Below, piece by piece: positions 1 to 7,607 of a stretch of DNA of 21,662 nucleotides; the stretch's first letter is position 1; each line of letters begins with the position of its first letter. The translations under genes and the position numbers were made by a program. Source of the DNA: Lachnospiraceae bacterium UBA6998 (GTDB lineage Bacteria; Bacillota; Clostridia; Lachnospirales; Lachnospiraceae); the NCBI GenBank assembly GCA_002448395.1, contig DJXS01000058.1, positions 1 to 21,662 of the forward strand. The letters are read 5' to 3'. The notes below the pieces were generated by a model, which was not told the origin of the DNA, did no database searches, and saw nothing but the letters and a program-made list of their open reading frames with translations.

Positions 1-29
1 CAGCAAGATGCGACGCCCCCTTTTTCCAT
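1..29 (-). CDS. possible start of a further downstream gene (cut by window edge)
   Basis: An ATG at 29 on the minus strand opens a frame (MEKGGVAS...) that runs off the window edge after nine codons. A GGAG lies about 12 nt upstream, which is a poor spacing. It would follow the YbjQ-family gene by 37 nt in the same direction. Too little is visible to name a product, and it may be chance. Confidence 0.2.
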
Positions 30-66
30 ATTCTTATGACGCTCCGGCAGCCCTTGCCGCCGCAGC

Positions 67-381
67 TTAATCTATAAACCGGATCGCCGTGCCATAGGCC
101 ACAACTTCCGCCGCACTCTGCATGACGGAGGATGAGCCGTAGCGAACTCCGATGACCGCATCCGCGTTAAGCGCTTCAGCCTCATCGACCATGCGCTTGG
201 TGGCGATCGCTCTCGCTTCCACGATCATCTCTGTGTAGCCGACGATCTCGCCGCCCACCAGGGTCTTCATTCCTGCCATAAAGTCCTTGCCCAGGTTTTT
301 GCTCTGAACAACGGTTCCCTTCACCAGACCCAGGATCTCATAGTTCTTGCCGGGCCAGTTTTCAATAGTTGCGAGCTTCAT
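67..381 (-). CDS. YbjQ family (UPF0145) putative heavy-metal-binding domain protein
   Basis: This small soluble protein of 104 residues is the usual full length for the YbjQ/UPF0145 family. It shows the family's conserved C-terminal half: a stretch around NADAVIGVRYGSS (residues 72-84), followed by AAEVVAYGTA. Members form small oligomers and are annotated as putative heavy-metal binders, but no biochemical role is established. There is no signal peptide or membrane segment. The ATG lies inside the last codons of the upstream merR-type gene (20-bp overlap). It is preceded by AGGAGGAG at 8 nt, so the two are probably translationally coupled and expressed from the MerR-type promoter at 1029-1059. 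The context suggests the protein serves whatever stress or ligand the MerR regulator senses. The family call is firm; the function is unknown. Confidence 0.85.
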   Translation of the reverse strand: MKLATIENWPGKNYEILGLVKGTVVQSKNLGKDFMAGMKTLVGGEIVGYTEMIVEARAIATKRMVDEAEALNADAVIGVRYGSSSVMQSAAEVVAYGTAIRFID

Positions 382-1003
382 CCAATTCTCCTCCTTTAAT
401 CTCTTTGATCCTTTCCCTGCAGGCGATTATGACGCCCACGCAGACAGCCAATCCTGCGATGACGAAGAACCCAATCACCCCGAAAGGCGCCGGTTCCAGT
501 GAATTGAGGTAGAATAACAACAGGATAAATGCGGCCACTGCAAGGATCGTGATCCCGGCAAAAAATACCGGAGCGACAATTGACGGGCGTTTATCATGCT
601 GCTCAATATCCATAAACTGTGTTCCTCCTTTCTCAAGCTGATCGATCTTAGCGAGATAGAGGTCGGTATCGATCTTATCAAAGCCGGTCGTTTGATCGAG
701 CATCTCCTGGCATACCTTCTGCATCATCTGCGCGCTCTGTATGTCTGCTTTCAGCTCGTGCACTTTTTTGAACAGGCAGTCGTCCAGCTGCAGCTCACCG
801 CTCTCCATCTTGCGGATGGATTCGATCGGAATCCCAAGCTTTCTGAAAAGTTTGATCCTGGAGAGCTGCTTCACATCCTCCATCGAGTATTCGCGATACC
901 CGTTGGCCGGATTTCTCTGCGGGCTGATCAGTTTCTGTTCTTCATAGAAGCGGATATTCTTCTTTGTGATGCCGGTCAGTTCTTCTACCTGATTGATCTT
1001 CAT
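362..1003 (-). CDS. MerR family regulator with two C-terminal membrane segments
   Basis: The protein has 213 residues. Residues 1-70 are a MerR winged helix-turn-helix (KINQVEELTGITKKNIRFYEE, then NGYREYS and the wing), including the typical RFYE and YR motifs. Residues 75-130 form the dimerisation helix. In place of a cytosolic ligand pocket, the C-terminus carries two hydrophobic segments (about 142-166 and 173-195) followed by a basic tail. It therefore appears to be a membrane-anchored transcription factor. The ATG at 1003 has a GAGG 9 nt upstream. Its own upstream region holds a 19-bp-spacer promoter with a dyad, the hallmark of MerR control, so autoregulation is likely. It overlaps the YbjQ-family gene by 20 bp. 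Only one Cys pair candidate (C76, C98) is seen and no CueR/MerR metal-binding loop, so the ligand is not predictable. Confidence 0.9.
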   Translation of the reverse strand: MKINQVEELTGITKKNIRFYEEQKLISPQRNPANGYREYSMEDVKQLSRIKLFRKLGIPIESIRKMESGELQLDDCLFKKVHELKADIQSAQMMQKVCQEMLDQTTGFDKIDTDLYLAKIDQLEKGGTQFMDIEQHDKRPSIVAPVFFAGITILAVAAFILLLFYLNSLEPAPFGVIGFFVIAGLAVCVGVIIACRERIKEIKGGELDEARNY

Positions 1004-1028
1004 CGGTTTGTACCTCGCTGTTTAGTTA

Positions 1029-1059
1029 CTTGTACACCTTCCAGTCGGTGGAAAGTCAA
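1029..1059 (-). promoter_or_regulatory. MerR-type promoter with 19-bp spacer and operator dyad
   Basis: Reading the minus strand, a -35 TTGACT (1054-1059) and a -10 TACAAG (1029-1034) are separated by 19 bp instead of 17. The spacer holds the near-perfect dyad CTTTCCA-ccgac-TGGAAGG. Overlong 19-20-bp spacers containing a dyad are the established signature of promoters that MerR-family proteins activate by DNA distortion (as in CueR and MerR). The promoter reads into the merR-type gene, 26 nt upstream of its ATG. Confidence 0.8.
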
Positions 1060-1105
1060 GACAATACAGTGATAATTTTAAAAAATAAAAATTCCCGCGT
1101 GGATG

Positions 1106-1134
1106 TTCACGCGCTCCTCGTATATTACTATAGA
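1106..1134 (+). promoter_or_regulatory. candidate promoter of the GG-leader SH3 gene
   Basis: TTCACG (1106-1111) and TATAGA (1129-1134) are spaced 17 bp apart, each matching four of six consensus bases. An inverted repeat CGCGTG...CACGCG (1096-1113) overlaps the -35 and could be an operator. The predicted 5' leader would be about 58 nt of A-rich sequence. This is the best candidate seen, not a certain one. Confidence 0.35.
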
Positions 1135-1198
1135 TAACAATAACAAAAAAAAACAATCATTCACACGAAAAAAGATAAAACAAAGAGAGGTATTAAAA

Positions 1199-1498
1199 AT
1201 GAACGAATTTATGGAAAATAAGATCAGCGAAGCAGAGCTTAACGAAGTGACCGGCGGCGTAGGTGAGGCAGGAGTCAAGGTAAGACCCATCAATCCTATC
1301 TGGGTAAGAGTTACAGCCTCCAGCCTTAACTGCAGATACACTCCCAACGGAGAGATCGCAAAGGTTTATGAGAAAGGCCACAAGCTCAAAGTTGACGGCA
1401 TCACCGCAGACGGCGAGTGGTACAGACTTCTGATCTATGATCCCAAGGGCGGCACATGCTACGCTTACATCTTCAAGAAATATACTGAGAAGATCTGA
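1199..1498 (+). CDS. double-glycine leader protein with bacterial SH3 domain
   Basis: This is a 99-residue protein. The ATG at 1199 is chosen over the upstream in-frame ATG at 1103 because GAGAGG lies just before it and because the sequence then opens as a textbook leader: ISEAELNEVTGG at residues 9-20. Such leaders end in Gly-Gly and are cleaved during export by peptidase-containing ABC transporters (C39 family), as for class II bacteriocins. The predicted mature part is 79 residues. Residues about 36-96 resemble an SH3b domain (SLNCRYTPNGEIAKVY, GEWYRLL, TCYAYI), a fold that often binds peptidoglycan. Two cysteines, C45 and C87, could form a disulfide. The gene stands alone, with a likely own promoter and a strong terminator, and no transporter or immunity gene is nearby. 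It may be an exported wall-binding protein or a bacteriocin-like effector; which one is not known. Confidence 0.8.
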   Translation: MNEFMENKISEAELNEVTGGVGEAGVKVRPINPIWVRVTASSLNCRYTPNGEIAKVYEKGHKLKVDGITADGEWYRLLIYDPKGGTCYAYIFKKYTEKI

Positions 1499-1510
1499 TA
1501 AAAAGAATCC

Positions 1511-1541
1511 GGGACCGGCAGCAAGCCGGTCCCGTTTTTTT
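1511..1541 (+). terminator. intrinsic terminator of the SH3 gene
   Basis: A perfect 9-bp GC-rich stem (GGGACCGGC / GCCGGTCCC) with a 5-nt loop is followed by G and seven T. It lies 13 nt past the stop of the SH3 gene. On the minus strand the tail is TTCTTTTT after three other bases, so it may also serve the convergent degV-family gene. Confidence 0.95.
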
Positions 1542-1567
1542 ATTGCATAGATTATAGCCAACAGGAG

Positions 1568-2431
1568 TTATCTCTCTACTCCCCAGAAGAATAGCGCAAG
1601 CATTCCGGGACCTACGTGGGCGCCCGAGAACGGCTCGTGCTGGCAGATCGTCACCGGAATCCCGGGTGTGACCTTCTTCACGAGTTCCGCCAGCATATTG
1701 GCGTCATCGAGGCAGTCTCCGTGGGAGATGAAGATCTGCTGCTCAGGTGTGTCAAGCTTCTTCTCTTTATATTTTTCCACTACGGCTTCAATGGCCTTTC
1801 TGCGCCCGCGCACCTTGGTGCAGGCTACGATATGGCCTGTGCTGTCTCCGTAGAGGATAGGCTTGATGTTGAGCACCGTTCCGATCGCCGCCGTAAATCC
1901 GCTGACGCGGCCGGTTCTCTTGAGGAAATTCAGGTCATCCACAGTAAAGTACTGGCATGCGTGCTGCACCGCATCGTCCACGATCTGCGCGGCTTCCCTT
2001 ACCTCAACGCCTTTTCTGCTCAGTTCTGCAGCCTTCAGCGCCAGAAGCGCATTCCCGAAGCCGCAGCCCTTGGAATCCACTATGTGTACAAATCTGTCCG
2101 GGAACTCCTCCATCAGTTCGACGGCGGCTGCCACCGCGGCATTGTATGTGCCGCTGATCCCCGAGCTCATTGAAACGTAAATGATGTCCTGTCCGCTCTC
2201 AAGAACAGGGGTAAAATGTGTGATAAAAAGCTGGGTGTTCAGAAGGCTTGTCCCTATTTTGCGGCCGTTTCTGAGTCCCTCATAGTATGCGTGCCCGTCA
2301 AAGTGATCGACATCCCCAAGATAGACCCGGGGTTCTCCGTCAACAGTATACTCACAAGGCAAAAGAGAGATCCCCTCCAACAATGATTGCGGGAGATTGG
2401 CGCTCCCGTCCGCAAACACAGCAAATGACAT
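1568..2431 (-). CDS. DegV family fatty-acid-binding protein
   Basis: This is a 287-residue cytosolic protein, full length for the DegV family. DegV/FakB-type proteins bind a fatty acid and, in species with FakA, present it for phosphorylation. The N-terminal half has the family's FADGSANLP opening, TSLLNTQ (residues 61-67) and SMSSGISGTYNAA (87-99). The C-terminal half has the diagnostic FTVDDLNFLKRTGRVSG block and NIKPIL...GHIVACTKVRGRRKA. The ATG at 2431 follows GAGGAGA by 7-8 nt. It sits 24 nt after the aroD stop in the same direction, so the two are likely cotranscribed, although no functional link between them is known. No fakA-like kinase is in the window, so the lipid role here is inferred from the family. 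Confidence 0.92.
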   Translation of the reverse strand: MSFAVFADGSANLPQSLLEGISLLPCEYTVDGEPRVYLGDVDHFDGHAYYEGLRNGRKIGTSLLNTQLFITHFTPVLESGQDIIYVSMSSGISGTYNAAVAAAVELMEEFPDRFVHIVDSKGCGFGNALLALKAAELSRKGVEVREAAQIVDDAVQHACQYFTVDDLNFLKRTGRVSGFTAAIGTVLNIKPILYGDSTGHIVACTKVRGRRKAIEAVVEKYKEKKLDTPEQQIFISHGDCLDDANMLAELVKKVTPGIPVTICQHEPFSGAHVGPGMLALFFWGVER

Positions 2432-2455
2432 TTTATTGTCTCCTCTCTATATCAC

Positions 2456-3220
2456 TCAAAGACCCTTGTGGATCAGCTCCAACACTGTATCCAGGTCTTC
2501 AGCATTCATCTGGCCCGGCGCAGAGACCTTCCCAACCGCGCCGAAAGTACAAGAACTTCCAAACACCTCTCCGCACAGTCGGCTGATGAGTCCGGTGCCC
2601 GACATGGACATCGTGATGATCGGGCGATCCGCAAATTCGGCCGTCATCTCTTCCGTCGCCAGAAGAAGGGTCAGCACATCCTTTCTGTTCTGCGGCATCA
2701 CAGCGATCTTGGGAATATCCGCTCCCATCTGCTGCATCTTGCGAAGTCTGCCGACGATCTCATCCTTTTCGGGCGTCCGGTCAAAATCATGACTTGAGCC
2801 GACAATCTTTACTCCCTCTTTGTGGGCGCTCTCAATGATCTCCCTTACGATCTCATCCCCTGTAAAGATCTCGACATCAATAAGGTCAGCAAAGCCGCTC
2901 TTTGCCGCAGAGATATTAAGTGCCGCATAATCCTCAGGTTCGATCGCCTTTTCGCCGCCTTCTCTCAAAGTGCGGAAAGTGAACAGAAGGGGCGTATTTC
3001 CGAGCGCGCCGCGAAGTTCCCGCAGGACCTTTTCCACCGCAACCGGGTCCGAGCCCTCCTCAAACCAGTCCGCTCTCCACTCCACAATATCCTTACGCAC
3101 TTCTGCGAGGGACTCCGCTTTCCGGATGATCTCTTTCCTTGTCACTTCGACGATCGGCACAATGATCTTGGGAATCCCTTCCCCGATCCTGACGCCGCGA
3201 ACTTCAACGATGTCTGTCAT
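2456..3220 (-). CDS. aroD: type I 3-dehydroquinate dehydratase
   Basis: This enzyme catalyses dehydration of 3-dehydroquinate to 3-dehydroshikimate in the shikimate pathway, via a Schiff base. The 254-residue length is typical of the type I (class I aldolase-like) enzyme. Visible features are GEGIPKIIVPIV at the N-terminus, EWRADW (residues 47-52) that contacts substrate, the catalytic His in SSHDFDRTP (H144), the Schiff-base Lys in DIPKIAVMP (K171), and the closing SMSGTGLISRL...GSSCTFG...SAPGQ. I start at ATG 3220 and not at GTG 3229 because GAGGTGA lies about 6 nt upstream of the ATG and overlaps the GTG. No other shikimate gene is adjacent. The gene lies 32 nt after the surface-protein stop and just before the degV-family gene. 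Confidence 0.95.
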   Translation of the reverse strand: MTDIVEVRGVRIGEGIPKIIVPIVEVTRKEIIRKAESLAEVRKDIVEWRADWFEEGSDPVAVEKVLRELRGALGNTPLLFTFRTLREGGEKAIEPEDYAALNISAAKSGFADLIDVEIFTGDEIVREIIESAHKEGVKIVGSSHDFDRTPEKDEIVGRLRKMQQMGADIPKIAVMPQNRKDVLTLLLATEEMTAEFADRPIITMSMSGTGLISRLCGEVFGSSCTFGAVGKVSAPGQMNAEDLDTVLELIHKGL

Positions 3221-3252
3221 GACTCTCACCTCGCACTTTTAGCAGTGTAATC

Positions 3253-5916
3253 TTACCGCATTGCCCCGCTCTCGTCAAAATAGTACCACTTGCCGTCGAT
3301 CATCTGACGCCCGGTGACCATTGCCCCGCTTTCGCTCATGTAGTATTTCTTGCCGCCAAGATCCAGCCAGCCGACGACCATCGCTCCGCCGCCGCCCATG
3401 TAATACCACTTGCCGCCGATTTTTTGCCAGCCGGTCTGCATTGCTCCGCTTGTGTCAAAATAGTACCACTTGCCGTTGATCTTTTGCCAGCCGGTCTGCA
3501 TTACCCCATCGCTGTTCATGTAATACCACTTGCTGTCGATCTTCTGCCAGCCAGTCTGCATTGCTCCGCCGGCGCTCAGATAGTAGCGCTTGCCGTCAAT
3601 CTGCTGCCAGCCGGTCTGCATCGCTCCGCCGGCGCTCATATAGTACTTCTTGCCGTCAATCTGCTGCCAGCCGGTCTGCATCGCTCCGTCACTGTTCATA
3701 TAGTACCACTTGCCGTCGATCTTTTGCCAGCCGGTCTGCATTGCTCCGCTTGTGTCAAAATAGTACCACTTGCCGTCAATCTTTTGCCATCCGGTAACCA
3801 TATATCCGGACGCGTTGAAATAATAGGTTTTTCCGCTTATATTCAGGAACATGCTCACCGGATAAGCGTAATCAGTCCACCGGTACCACCAGCCGATGCT
3901 GTTCTTTATCCAGGTGCCTCCCAGGACAGGTATTTCTTCGGTGATCACGTCTGCGCAATTTGCGCAGGTCTTCTCCCTGATCCCGACCATTAAACCGGTC
4001 GCTTTTCTTGTCACTACCCAGTCACTGTAATCATGACCTATCGCGGGGATCGCTTCCGTGATCACATCTGCGCAGTTCGCGCACACTTTTTCTTTGCTTC
4101 CGTCTTCTGTGCACGTCTCTTCTTTTGTCACATTCCAGTCGCTGTAATTATGACCTATTGCGGGAATGACACGCGTGACTACATCTTCGCAGTTTGCGCA
4201 CACCTTTTCTTCGCTTCCGTCTACCGTACACGTCTCTTTCTTTGTCACTTCCCAGTCACTGTAATTGTGGCCTATTGCCGGGAGCACTTCGATCTCGCCC
4301 TGATTGATCTCATCGCAGATCTCACAGTGGAACGATTTAAACCCGTCCTCCGTACAAGTCGGTTCTACATCTATGATGGATTCCGTGCTCCATACATGTT
4401 CTCCGTAATTGTGCGGGAATAACTCCAGATCTGCTTCGTCAAATATCCCAAGCGTATCACTGTCGTAGTAATAGGTCAGCCTTACGGTACCAAAGTAATA
4501 CCCTGTATTGTCATCGCTGTCTGTCTTCGTCTCAGTTGTTCCCGCAAGAAACAGTTTGTCGGGATAGCCAGCTGTTCTCGCGTCACAATTGGTCACATCT
4601 ACAAGATAGTTATTTCCGTCTTCCATTTTGAGGACATTCCACATGTGAGGCTCTTTACCGGTCCTTGCCAAATATCCGCCGACAAGAATGCATTCAATAC
4701 TTCCCTCAAATTCAGTATGGTCACAGAGATACTTGAAGGCTTTGGAATATCCCTCGCATACGACGTTAGTATCGGGATCTCCGTCGAAAACCCAGATCAT
4801 CTGCCATGGATTTCCATAGCTGGTATTTCCTGAAGCCGCATAGTTATAGGAAACAAGATCACAGATATCATCCTTATATCCTCTCAGTTTTTCTTCGTCT
4901 GAGGCGCCGCTGTACTCTGCCACGATTTCATTCGCATTGTTTACCGCACTCTGAACCGACTGTCCGATTGATGTATCTACCAGATACTCACCCGCCGCAT
5001 ACTCCTCGGCCACAGCAAAACGGAGATACATATTGCTTTTAGTGCTCAGATAATAAATCTTACGCGTACGATCGTAATAGGCAGTCAGCCCAAATGTGGT
5101 TTTTGTGGTTCTGCCGCCCGAAGTCTTGTTATACCAGTAGAGTTCATAGGGATGCTCTGCCAAGAGGACATCAATAATCTTGTCAAAATTTATATCTAAT
5201 CTTTCTTTGGCTTCAGCCGAAATATAAGCTTTGCCATTTTCATCCTTGATGACGACAGCGTCTATTCCCAGTTCCTCCGCAGTCCAGGAGTTGTTCTCCA
5301 GCCCCAGGATCGCCGGTGTGATCTCAAATTCTGTTGAAGCACGTTCGCCCGCGGCGATCTGCGGCAGTAAACCTGCTAAATGATTGTAGACCATCCGGTC
5401 ATTTCCCTGCAGTGCAGAAACAGCGCTCCTCTTTTTCGCGGATACCGCGGAAAGCGGCTGCCCTTCGAAACTCCGCTCAACGAACTCGGCAAAGAGTTCA
5501 TCTTCAGACGGCCCGCCTTTGTCTCCGGCAGCAACGACCTCCTCGGCTTCTTCTTCGATGACAATTTCATCCATGAAGGGCTCCTCAGGCTTGGTCTCTT
5601 CTGCAACAGATTCCTCTGCAATATCCTCTGCCAGCTCTGGGGTATCGTTATCACCAGCTACCAGCTCTGGGGTACCGTTATTATCCCCTACCAGCTCTGG
5701 GGTATCGTTATCACCTGTTATCTCTTCAGTATTATCTGCTCCCGGCTCTTCAGCCTCAATCTGAGCCTGTTCTTCAGCTGTTTCTTCCTGTACTGCCTCA
5801 TTATCCGCGGATATTGTTTCCTGTCCGGATACTTCTGCAGCACAAACAGAAGCGGGACTGATCGTACCCGCTGCCAGGACCACAGCCAGAATCATTGAGA
5901 TCAGGTTCTTTCTCAT
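3253..5916 (-). CDS. secreted surface protein: transglutaminase-like domain, Cys repeats, cell-wall-binding repeats
   Basis: The protein has about 887 residues. An N-terminal signal peptide (MRKNLISMILAVVLAAGT, cleavage near VCAAE) is followed by a very acidic region to about residue 140 that includes three 10-residue TPEL repeats. A middle region carries a transglutaminase/protease-like fold with a visible Cys-His-Asp triad: VVCEGYS (C387), EPHMWNV (H424) and LVDVTN (D440). Residues about 500-670 hold four Cys-rich repeats of roughly 44 residues, each with CxxC and GHxYSDW. Residues 698-887 are ten cell-wall-binding (choline-binding type) repeats of 20 residues (TGWQKIDGKWYY...). It is therefore likely exported and held on the wall; whether it acts as protease, crosslinker or structural protein is unknown. 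ATG 5916 is preferred (MRKN start); GTG 5922 is closer to AGGAG and remains possible. Its promoter is at 5955-5983. Confidence 0.9.
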   Translation of the reverse strand: MRKNLISMILAVVLAAGTISPASVCAAEVSGQETISADNEAVQEETAEEQAQIEAEEPGADNTEEITGDNDTPELVGDNNGTPELVAGDNDTPELAEDIAEESVAEETKPEEPFMDEIVIEEEAEEVVAAGDKGGPSEDELFAEFVERSFEGQPLSAVSAKKRSAVSALQGNDRMVYNHLAGLLPQIAAGERASTEFEITPAILGLENNSWTAEELGIDAVVIKDENGKAYISAEAKERLDINFDKIIDVLLAEHPYELYWYNKTSGGRTTKTTFGLTAYYDRTRKIYYLSTKSNMYLRFAVAEEYAAGEYLVDTSIGQSVQSAVNNANEIVAEYSGASDEEKLRGYKDDICDLVSYNYAASGNTSYGNPWQMIWVFDGDPDTNVVCEGYSKAFKYLCDHTEFEGSIECILVGGYLARTGKEPHMWNVLKMEDGNNYLVDVTNCDARTAGYPDKLFLAGTTETKTDSDDNTGYYFGTVRLTYYYDSDTLGIFDEADLELFPHNYGEHVWSTESIIDVEPTCTEDGFKSFHCEICDEINQGEIEVLPAIGHNYSDWEVTKKETCTVDGSEEKVCANCEDVVTRVIPAIGHNYSDWNVTKEETCTEDGSKEKVCANCADVITEAIPAIGHDYSDWVVTRKATGLMVGIREKTCANCADVITEEIPVLGGTWIKNSIGWWYRWTDYAYPVSMFLNISGKTYYFNASGYMVTGWQKIDGKWYYFDTSGAMQTGWQKIDGKWYYMNSDGAMQTGWQQIDGKKYYMSAGGAMQTGWQQIDGKRYYLSAGGAMQTGWQKIDSKWYYMNSDGVMQTGWQKINGKWYYFDTSGAMQTGWQKIGGKWYYMGGGGAMVVGWLDLGGKKYYMSESGAMVTGRQMIDGKWYYFDESGAMR
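3256..3825 (-). repeat. 60-bp tandem repeats encoding cell-wall-binding units
   Basis: Nine full 60-bp units and one partial unit encode the 20-residue YY-x-GAMQTGWQKIDGKW motif. Adjacent units are highly similar at the DNA level. The variable pentapeptides of the inner six units run FDTSG, MNSDG, MSAGG, LSAGG, MNSDG, FDTSG, a mirror order. This array can expand or contract by recombination. Confidence 0.95.
5631..5712 (+). repeat. dispersed repeat, three copies at 30-bp period (TPEL region)
   Basis: Three copies of CAGCTCTGGGGTA(T/C)CGTTAT start at 5632, 5662 and 5692. They lie inside the acidic region of the surface protein and are translated on the minus strand as (D/G)TPEL(V/A). They share the core CTCTGGGGTA with the copies in the GH2, UvrA-like and TetR genes, but have AG where those have AC before the core. 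Confidence 0.85.
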
Positions 5917-5954
5917 AAGCACTCGGCTCCTCTTCTACTTCGATATTTCCATTT

Positions 5955-5983
5955 ATTGTATGTGAAATAATCGGATTAATCAA
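5955..5983 (-). promoter_or_regulatory. promoter of the surface-protein gene
   Basis: On the minus strand, TTGATT (5978-5983) and TACAAT (5955-5960) are separated by exactly 17 bp. The predicted transcript starts near 5948 and gives a leader of about 32 nt with AGAGGAG before the start codon. This is a good housekeeping-type match. Confidence 0.7.
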
Positions 5984-6000
5984 CAAAGGTACATAAAAAG

Positions 6001-6021
6001 AAGGGGCTGAATAAGCCCCTT
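6001..6021 (-). terminator. intrinsic terminator of the permease gene
   Basis: An 8-bp stem AAGGGGCT / AGCCCCTT with a 5-nt loop is followed on the minus strand by TCTTTTTATG. It lies about 20 nt past the stop of the APC permease gene and insulates the surface-protein promoter downstream. Confidence 0.8.
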
Positions 6022-6039
6022 CCTCTATATTTTGCCCTA

Positions 6040-7470
6040 TTATTTCGCTGCGCTCTGAAGTTCGCGCTTCTTGATCATGGGAAGAATGATCCCGAGTGCG
6101 GTGAGCACGCAAGGTGTGATGATATTAAGACACATTGTAAACAGATCAGTGTCATATACGCCGAGCAGGCAGCACGCAGCGGTGACAAAGAAGCACCAGC
6201 CGCCGGCTGCGAGCGCAAGTGTGTCATTCTTCACAAAGCGATACTCGGGATTAAACTTGCTCCCTGCTTTGCGGAGTGCGATATATGCGGTGAATACCCA
6301 CAGGTAACGCATAGGCATGCAGACTGAGTTGAGCTTGGTGAGCTGCTTGAGCACTGCTGCCGCGCCGGGAACAAATGACTGGATCAGGATGATGGAACCC
6401 GAAAGGATCGCAACCATCTTAATACCGTTTACATAGGCGCCGGTATCGTTCTTCTTCAGAAGAGTTGAAGGAATGAACTTCTGGGCGTCCTCATTGTCAA
6501 GAAGCATACGAAGAGGCGCGTCGATACTGATAACGAGTGTTGAAAGCTGGCCGATTGCATTGCAGATCGCATAGACGACCAGAAGCGTATCGCCGATTCC
6601 GTAGTATTGACCAAGTTTTTGGAAAGCCCAGTAAGACCCGTTCGATACGTAGGAGTTGAAGCTCTCCTCTGAGCCGTTGATCACGGCGGGATCGAACATC
6701 ATGCCCATCGCGATAGTTCCGAGAATCGCGCAGACAACTACCATGATCGCCAGAGTGATCATCGCTTTGGGGAAGCCCTTGCTCGGATCTTTTACCTTGT
6801 TGACGTAAGGAGAGATCTTCTCACATCCGCCGACTGCAAATACAAGGATCGAGAGGGATGTAAAGTATTTTACATTAAACTCCGGGATCAGGCTCTTCAT
6901 GCTCAGGTCCAGGGTCACATAATCAGCGCCGGGATTGATCGCGCGGGCAGCAAAAATCATGACGATGTAAAGGATAGACATCACGAACATGCTTGTGCCG
7001 GCAATAGTAGCAAGCTTTTTCAGAGGGTTGAGGCCGCGGCTTGCGACCCAGCAGAAAAGAAGAAGCACTGCAAAAGTGACCAGCTGTACGCCGATAGTAG
7101 GGAATGTGTCATAAGTCTCGGCATTGCGGAATACTGCCCAGCTCAGGGCTTTGAGTCCGCCGGAAGACTTACTTGCGATATAGGTGATGTGGCAGGCCCA
7201 GTATGTCCAGCCTGCGTAGTAAGCGAGTTTGGGACCTGTTGTCTTTAAGATCCAGGAACTGACTCCTCCGCCGGATTCCTTGAATGCGGAACCAAGTTCA
7301 CCGACCATGAGAGCGTAGGGGATAAAATATAGAGCGAACATGAAGATCCAGCTGAAAATGACCTGGATACCGTTAAAGTAAACAAAACCATTTACTACGT
7401 TACCGAATCCCCATACCGTAGAGAATGCCATAAAGGCAAGAGTTGACCATTTAATATACTTAGAATCCAT
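6040..7470 (-). CDS. APC family amino acid permease
   Basis: The protein has 476 residues and about twelve hydrophobic segments over its whole length, placing it in the inner membrane as an amino-acid/polyamine/organocation (APC) transporter. The first segment carries the helix-breaking pattern of the family (AFSTVWGFGNVVNG). This is followed by MVGELGSAFKESGGGVSSWI (residues about 85-104), matching the conserved loop where APC members show GG.Y.W; cytosolic loops such as NKVKDPSKGFPKA are also typical. It resembles YjeM-type and glutamate/GABA-antiporter-like members, but the substrate cannot be read from sequence. The ATG at 7470 follows AGGAG by 9-10 nt. The gene lies 136 bp after an M18 aminopeptidase in the same direction, so peptide breakdown and amino-acid transport may be jointly expressed; this is inference. 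Confidence 0.88.
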   Translation of the reverse strand: MDSKYIKWSTLAFMAFSTVWGFGNVVNGFVYFNGIQVIFSWIFMFALYFIPYALMVGELGSAFKESGGGVSSWILKTTGPKLAYYAGWTYWACHITYIASKSSGGLKALSWAVFRNAETYDTFPTIGVQLVTFAVLLLFCWVASRGLNPLKKLATIAGTSMFVMSILYIVMIFAARAINPGADYVTLDLSMKSLIPEFNVKYFTSLSILVFAVGGCEKISPYVNKVKDPSKGFPKAMITLAIMVVVCAILGTIAMGMMFDPAVINGSEESFNSYVSNGSYWAFQKLGQYYGIGDTLLVVYAICNAIGQLSTLVISIDAPLRMLLDNEDAQKFIPSTLLKKNDTGAYVNGIKMVAILSGSIILIQSFVPGAAAVLKQLTKLNSVCMPMRYLWVFTAYIALRKAGSKFNPEYRFVKNDTLALAAGGWCFFVTAACCLLGVYDTDLFTMCLNIITPCVLTALGIILPMIKKRELQSAAK

Positions 7471-7520
7471 TTCTAAAAGCTCCTAAAATTCAAGTAAATA
7501 CGATTAGTGCGTTGCTCTTT

Positions 7521-7607
7521 AGATTTGTGTTGACCTGTTACGGGTGCGCAATAATCTATGTCTGTACTTTCGCGGACTAAGTCCGCAGGGTGTCAGCGCG
7601 CAAATCT
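7521..7607 (-). other. intergenic inverted repeats between aminopeptidase and permease
   Basis: The 136-bp gap holds a GCGGACT/AGTCCGC hairpin (7572-7586) with no T-run, so it is not an obvious terminator. A longer-range 7-bp pair, AGATTTG (7521-7527) with CAAATCT (7601-7607), encloses it. This could be a folded leader for the permease mRNA or an RNA-processing site. No known riboswitch class was recognised. Confidence 0.25.

Noticed and set aside
3256..3825. Regular 60-bp repeats that could suggest a CRISPR array
   Set aside because: The repeats are contiguous, in frame and encode cell-wall-binding units; there are no unique spacers and no cas genes.
3424..3993. Plus-strand open frame with LPAGLH repeats
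   Set aside because: It mirrors the 60-bp repeats of the surface protein on the opposite strand; repetitive shadow frame.
7471..7606. Possible riboswitch before the permease
   Set aside because: Inverted repeats are present but no known riboswitch core could be recognised, and the pairing is too short to claim a structured RNA.
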